NCBI RefSeq assembly: GCF_021049305.1
Contig: NZ_CP088082.1
Coordinates: 620,001-684,000, forward strand
Source: Ideonella dechloratans
GTDB lineage: Bacteria > Pseudomonadota > Gammaproteobacteria > Burkholderiales > Burkholderiaceae_C
Direction: 5' to 3'
Length of the DNA stretch: 64,000 nt
In this document: one piece after another, positions 61,450-64,000 of the stretch
How the letters are laid out: every line of letters begins with the position of its first letter
How positions within the stretch are numbered: the first letter of the stretch is position 1
Position numbers and translations under genes: made by a program
The notes under the pieces: model-generated
The model's database searches: none
What the model saw: only the letters and a program-made list of their open reading frames with translations
Told to the model about the DNA's origin: nothing

Positions 61450-61453
<4 letters not shown>
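60212..61453 (+). CDS. Acyl-CoA dehydrogenase (ACAD10/11 type)
   Basis: A 413-residue FAD enzyme. Motifs: MTEPGVASSDATNMQATVRE (signature 1), WWSTGLGHPRAQVAIFMG, FGKPLLKLGGNLEKLAHARM and IQIHGGCGLSDDVPLSGLHL (signature 2). The subgroup without a conventional catalytic Glu at the common site is ACAD10/11, which acts on hydroxylated or branched acyl-CoAs. AGGAGAC precedes ATG. Coupled by ATGA to the SDR gene and then to an ACAD10-like phosphotransferase, matching the mammalian ACAD10 domain pairing. Confidence 0.93.
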
Positions 61454-62273
<820 letters not shown>

Positions 62274-62277
<4 letters not shown>

Positions 62278-63341
62278 GCACGCCGATCATCGACACCGCC
62301 GGCGCCGTGCGGCCCGGCGAGGAACTGGACATCCCCGCACTGGACGCCTGGCTGCGGCAGCACCTGCCGGATTTGCAAGGTCAGCCCGAGGTCACCCAGT
62401 ACAGCGGTGGCGCCTCGAACTGGACCTACCGCGTGGCCTACGCCAACGAGGACCTGATCCTGCGCCGGCCGCCCGCGGGCACCAAGGCCAAGTCGGCCCA
62501 TGACATGGGCCGCGAATACCGCCTGCAGGCCGCCCTGAAGCCGGTCTTTCCCTTCGTGCCGACGATGCGCGCGCACTGCGAGGACCCGGCGGTCATCGGC
62601 GCCGAGTTCTACGTGATGGACCGTGTCAGCGGCATCATCCTGCGGCGCAATCCGCCGCGGGGCTGGTCCCAGACCCCGGAGCAGGTGCGGACCCTGTGCC
62701 TGAAGGTGCTGGACACGCTCATCGCCCTGCACCAGGTGGACCACCAGGCGGCCGGCCTGGCCCATCTGGGGGCCGGGCAGGGCTACGCCCGTCGGCAGAT
62801 CGAGGGCTGGAGCCGCCGCTACCGGGATGCGCGCACCTGGAACGTGCCGGGTGGCGAGCGCATCATGGACTGGCTGATGGCGCACCTGCCGCGCACCGAA
62901 CGCATCTGCATCACCCACAACGACTTCCGCTTCGACAACCTGGTGCTGGACGCGCAGGACCCCACCCGCATCCTGGGTGTCCTGGACTGGGAGTTGGCCA
63001 CGTTGGGCGACCCGCTGATGGACCTGGGCAACCTGCTGGCCTACTGGGTGCAGGCCGACGACGACTTCCTGGCCCAGGCCACACGCCGCCAGCCCACCCA
63101 CCTGCCGGGCATGCTCAGCCGGCGCGAGGTGGTGGACTACTACGTGGCCAAGACCGGCTTCGTGCCGGAGGACTGGGCCTTCTACGAGGTCTACGGCCTG
63201 TTCCGCCTCTCGGCCATCGCCCAGCAGATCTACTACCGCTACCACCACCGGCAGACGCGCAACCCGGCCTTCAAGAACTTCTGGATCTTCGTGCACTACC
63301 TGCATTGGCGTTGCCGTCGGGCGATGAGGGCGGGGCGCTGA
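62274..63341 (+). CDS. ACAD10-like aminoglycoside-phosphotransferase-fold kinase
   Basis: A 355-residue APH-fold kinase. Motifs: SGGASNWTYRVAYANEDLIL (nucleotide loop), ICITHNDFRFDNLVLDAQDP (Brenner-type HxDxxxxN) and LGVLDWELATLGDPLMDLGN (DFG-equivalent DWE). It matches the kinase domain of ACAD10/11. With the neighbouring dehydrogenase it probably phosphorylates 4-hydroxyacyl-CoAs, as in 4-hydroxy acid catabolism. ATGA overlap with the SDR gene. Confidence 0.92.
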
Positions 63342-63342
63342 G

Positions 63343-64000
63343 GTGGGAACGATCTATCTGGTGCGCCATGGCCAGGCCAGCTTCGGCGCCGAGGACTACG
63401 ACCGCCTGAGCGACCGCGGCGTGGCCCAGGCTCGCCGCCTGGGCCAGTCGCTCAAGGGCGCGGGTGTGTGCGATGCGCGGGTGATCTGCGGCAGCCTGAG
63501 CCGCCACCGGGCCACTGCCATCCACTGCCTGGCCGGTGGCGGGGTGATCGCCGATCCCGACGTGCGGCCCGAGTGGAACGAGTTCGATCACCTGGCGCTG
63601 TTGCGGGCGGCCTGGCCCCGTTACGCCGACATGGCCCTGCTGCAGCAGGACATTGCGGCAGCGGCCGCGCCGCGCCAGCGCTTCCAGGAAATCTTCGAGG
63701 CCGCCATGGCGCGCTGGGTGGACGGGGCGCACGACGGCGACTATCCGGAGACCTGGCCGGCCTTCCAGCAGCGCTGTCGCCAGGCGCTGGACCGCCTGTG
63801 CGCGGAACTGCCCGCCCACCAGGATGCGCTGGTGTTCACGTCCGGGGGGCCGATCGCCGTCATCGCGCAGGCCCTGCTGGGCCTGCAGACGCCGGTGGCA
63901 CTGGCACTCAATGCGGTCTTGGTGAACACCGGCGTGACCCAGCTGCATGTGGGCCGCCGGGGGCCGCGGCTGACGGTGTTCAACGCCCACGAGCATCTGC
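63343..64000 (+). CDS. Histidine phosphatase-family protein, partial (runs off right edge)
   Basis: From GTG 63343 the frame reads VGTIYLVRHGQASFGAEDYD and is open to the window end (about 219 residues). RHG near the N-terminus carries the phosphorylated His; LFTSGG-type VFTSGGPIAVIAQALL holds the second His-equivalent region, here Ser-Gly-Gly rather than a clear His. It follows the kinase gene by one base, so is in the same operon. May act on CoA-pathway intermediates or be a general phosphatase. Confidence 0.87.
   Translation, partial: MGTIYLVRHGQASFGAEDYDRLSDRGVAQARRLGQSLKGAGVCDARVICGSLSRHRATAIHCLAGGGVIADPDVRPEWNEFDHLALLRAAWPRYADMALLQQDIAAAAAPRQRFQEIFEAAMARWVDGAHDGDYPETWPAFQQRCRQALDRLCAELPAHQDALVFTSGGPIAVIAQALLGLQTPVALALNAVLVNTGVTQLHVGRRGPRLTVFNAHEHL

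Overview
The window looks like part of a secondary replicon (chromid or megaplasmid) of a high-GC betaproteobacterium, most likely order Burkholderiales. The evidence is a Burkholderiales-type Rep_3 initiator beside parAB with three identical centromere-like palindromes (54.6-59.2 kb), an FNR-type stress cluster, and the character of the housekeeping and efflux genes. The species cannot be named from sequence alone.

Region 1 (1 to about 25.0 kb) is the early half of a degenerate lambdoid-type prophage whose late genes run off the left edge. A minus-strand arm carries a YdaS/Cro-like regulator, a CII-like regulator and HNH-type proteins, and an IS21-family element (245-2890) has landed in it. 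The divergent plus-strand arm carries a CI-like repressor and then an operator-covered sigma70-like promoter (7395-7438). A 540-base leader with a boxA element follows, then about 17 kb of co-oriented, mostly overlapping genes: a C-type-lectin-fold protein resembling targets of diversity-generating retroelements, a candidate annealing protein, a YqaJ exonuclease fused to KTSC, DUF550, DUF4406, DUF2303, DUF5131, SSB, a C5 methyltransferase and an excisionase-like protein. The DUF2303, DUF5131 and methyltransferase genes are each broken, no integrase is visible, and the right end abuts a 5'-truncated response-regulator gene. The prophage therefore looks decayed.

Region 2 (25.0-45.9 kb) is an envelope-stress and efflux locus: an MdtD-like MFS exporter, a complete RND tripartite pump, and a divergent BaeS/BaeR-like two-component system. 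The kinase gene is split by a 7203-bp Tn21-subgroup Tn3-family transposon (33120-40322) with intact 38-bp ends and a TACCA duplication. The transposon carries a serine recombinase, three unknown genes, a cupin, a chlorite-dismutase-family heme enzyme and a HepT/MntA toxin-antitoxin pair whose toxin has lost its normal C-terminus. Downstream lies a large hybrid sensor kinase interrupted by an in-frame amber codon.

Region 3 (46.0-53.2 kb) holds infA, two tyrosine recombinases flanking a rhodanese gene, and a stress/redox cluster (phosphoribosyltransferase, nitroreductase, flavodoxin-like protein, hibernation factor) with an FNR-type box.

Region 4 (53.2-59.2 kb) is the replication and partition region. 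It has a 28-bp palindrome that could be a terminator or a dif-like site, a gene-poor kilobase, parB-parA with three parS-like sites, a 735-base origin candidate with iteron-like repeats, and rep. Region 5 (59.2-64.0 kb) is a LysR-type regulator divergent from an acyl-CoA dehydrogenase, SDR, ACAD10-like phosphotransferase and histidine phosphatase operon that runs off the right edge.
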